In this document: positions 63,411-64,000 of the stretch, piece after piece | Layout: the number at the start of each line of letters is the position of its first letter | Position numbering within the stretch: the stretch's first letter is position 1 | Assembly (NCBI RefSeq): GCF_003515065.1 | Contig: NZ_QXGH01000025.1 | Location: forward strand, 1-64,000 | DNA: 64,000 bases | Direction: 5' to 3' | Origin: Nocardioides immobilis | GTDB taxonomy: Bacteria; Actinomycetota; Actinomycetes; Propionibacteriales; Nocardioidaceae | Program-made: the position numbers and the translations under genes | The notes under the pieces: model-generated | What the model saw: the letters and a program-made list of their open reading frames with translations, nothing else | Database searches by the model: none | Told to the model about the DNA's origin: nothing

Positions 63411-64000
63411 CGGACGTGCAGCCCGATGCCCGGGGCGGGCGACCGCCCGCCCTGGGCGTCTCCTACGAGGGCCGCCCTCGCGCACTGTTGGCGGCCCTGG
63501 CGCCGATCGTGGACGTGGTCGAGGTGCTGCCCGACTGCCTCGTGGGCAGGGACGGCCGCCCTCACCGGGCCCTCCTCGACGACCTCGACGAGCTGGCTCC
63601 GGACGTCGGGCTGACCTACCACGGCATCGGCCTCTCGATCGGCACCACGTCCGGGTGGAACGAGGACTACCTGCGGCTGCTCGACACGATGTTCGCGTGG
63701 CGGGCGCCGCGGTGGCACAGCGAGCACCTCGGCTTCACGACGGTCGACGGCTCGTTCCTCGGCACCATGCCCGCGCTGCCGCCGACCCACGAGGCCTTGG
63801 AGCTCGTCATCGCGCGATCGCGGACGATGAGCGCGGCGTACGGTCGCGAGCTCATGCTCGAGCACGTCGCCACGCCGCTCGCCCGCCCCGGCGAGATGAG
63901 CCTGGCGTCGTTCCTCAACACCCTGGCAGCCGAGACCGGCAACCGGCTTCTCGTCGACCTCCACAACCTCGAGTGCGACGCCGACAACGGGCTCCTCGAT
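63407..64000 (+). CDS. DUF692 family protein (MNIO), partial
   Basis: The first 198 residues, cut by the window edge. TIM-barrel pattern and likely metal ligands of multinuclear iron oxygenases: LTYHGIGLSIGTTSGW, RWHSEHLGFTT, MLEHVATPL and LLVDLHNLECDADN. Known members (MbnB, TglH, ChrH) oxidise Cys, Asp or other residues in peptides with two or three iron atoms. ATGA overlap with the preceding gene implies joint translation. The next genes, which could include a partner or transporter, lie outside. Confidence 0.75.
   Translation, partial: MTDVQPDARGGRPPALGVSYEGRPRALLAALAPIVDVVEVLPDCLVGRDGRPHRALLDDLDELAPDVGLTYHGIGLSIGTTSGWNEDYLRLLDTMFAWRAPRWHSEHLGFTTVDGSFLGTMPALPPTHEALELVIARSRTMSAAYGRELMLEHVATPLARPGEMSLASFLNTLAAETGNRLLVDLHNLECDADNGLLD

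Overview
The window is high-GC DNA from an actinobacterium. GTG and TTG starts are common, many genes carry a TANNNT -10 box 6-8 nt from the start codon (leaderless style), and the gene block at 31.7-40.3 kb matches the mycobacterial Rv1822-Rv1832 order. A member of the Nocardioidaceae (Nocardioides-like) is my best guess, from overall protein character only.

Region 1, about 1-8403, is an integrated accessory element. Its right edge is the 3' half of a tRNA-Pro(GGG) gene next to a tyrosine integrase; the intact tRNA and left edge must lie beyond position 1. Cargo includes the end of an IS3-type insertion that cuts an ApeA-like gene, a DUF4145 gene, a serine resolvase with a res-like site, a two-gene operon of a TIR/deoxyribosyltransferase-like protein plus a HEPN-like protein, a frameshifted small secreted protein, small unknown genes, and a strong sigma70-type promoter followed at once by a structured, terminator-ended leader or small RNA. 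It looks like a defence-carrying integrative element.

Region 2, 8.4-21 kb, is metabolic. A locus resembling mycobacterial virS/mymA/lipR/sadH (AraC regulator, Baeyer-Villiger-type monooxygenase, alpha/beta hydrolase, short-chain dehydrogenase) is followed by an acyl-CoA dehydrogenase. A PucR regulator faces a GMC oxidoreductase and a patatin.

Region 3, 8.4-10.3 and 21-27.2 kb, holds the most unusual content: four proteins that each join a cyclic-nucleotide-binding domain to a different body (unknown, acylating aldehyde dehydrogenase, patatin phospholipase, type-II NADH dehydrogenase-like). Three form one tight operon that runs into a convergent class III cyclase-FHA gene. I read this as a candidate cyclic-nucleotide-controlled enzyme module.

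Region 4, 27.2-42 kb, is conserved core: acetoacetyl-CoA synthetase, two CNNM/HlyC-type membrane proteins, then CDP-alcohol phosphatidyltransferase, DUF881, small basic protein, DUF881, gcvH, garA-like, ftsR, bifunctional nuclease, MerR and gcvP with a glycine riboswitch.

Region 5, 42-64 kb, has a TldD/TldE pair, RmuC, an S55-type secreted protein, a cyclophilin lipoprotein, an F420-type oxidoreductase, a secreted trypsin-like protease, relics of a PIN toxin and of a fatty-acyl-CoA ligase, HelR with a rifamycin-associated element, a UvrA-like ABC protein, several VOC proteins, and at the right edge a small Cys-containing protein coupled to a DUF692 (MNIO) enzyme, a possible peptide-modification pair.
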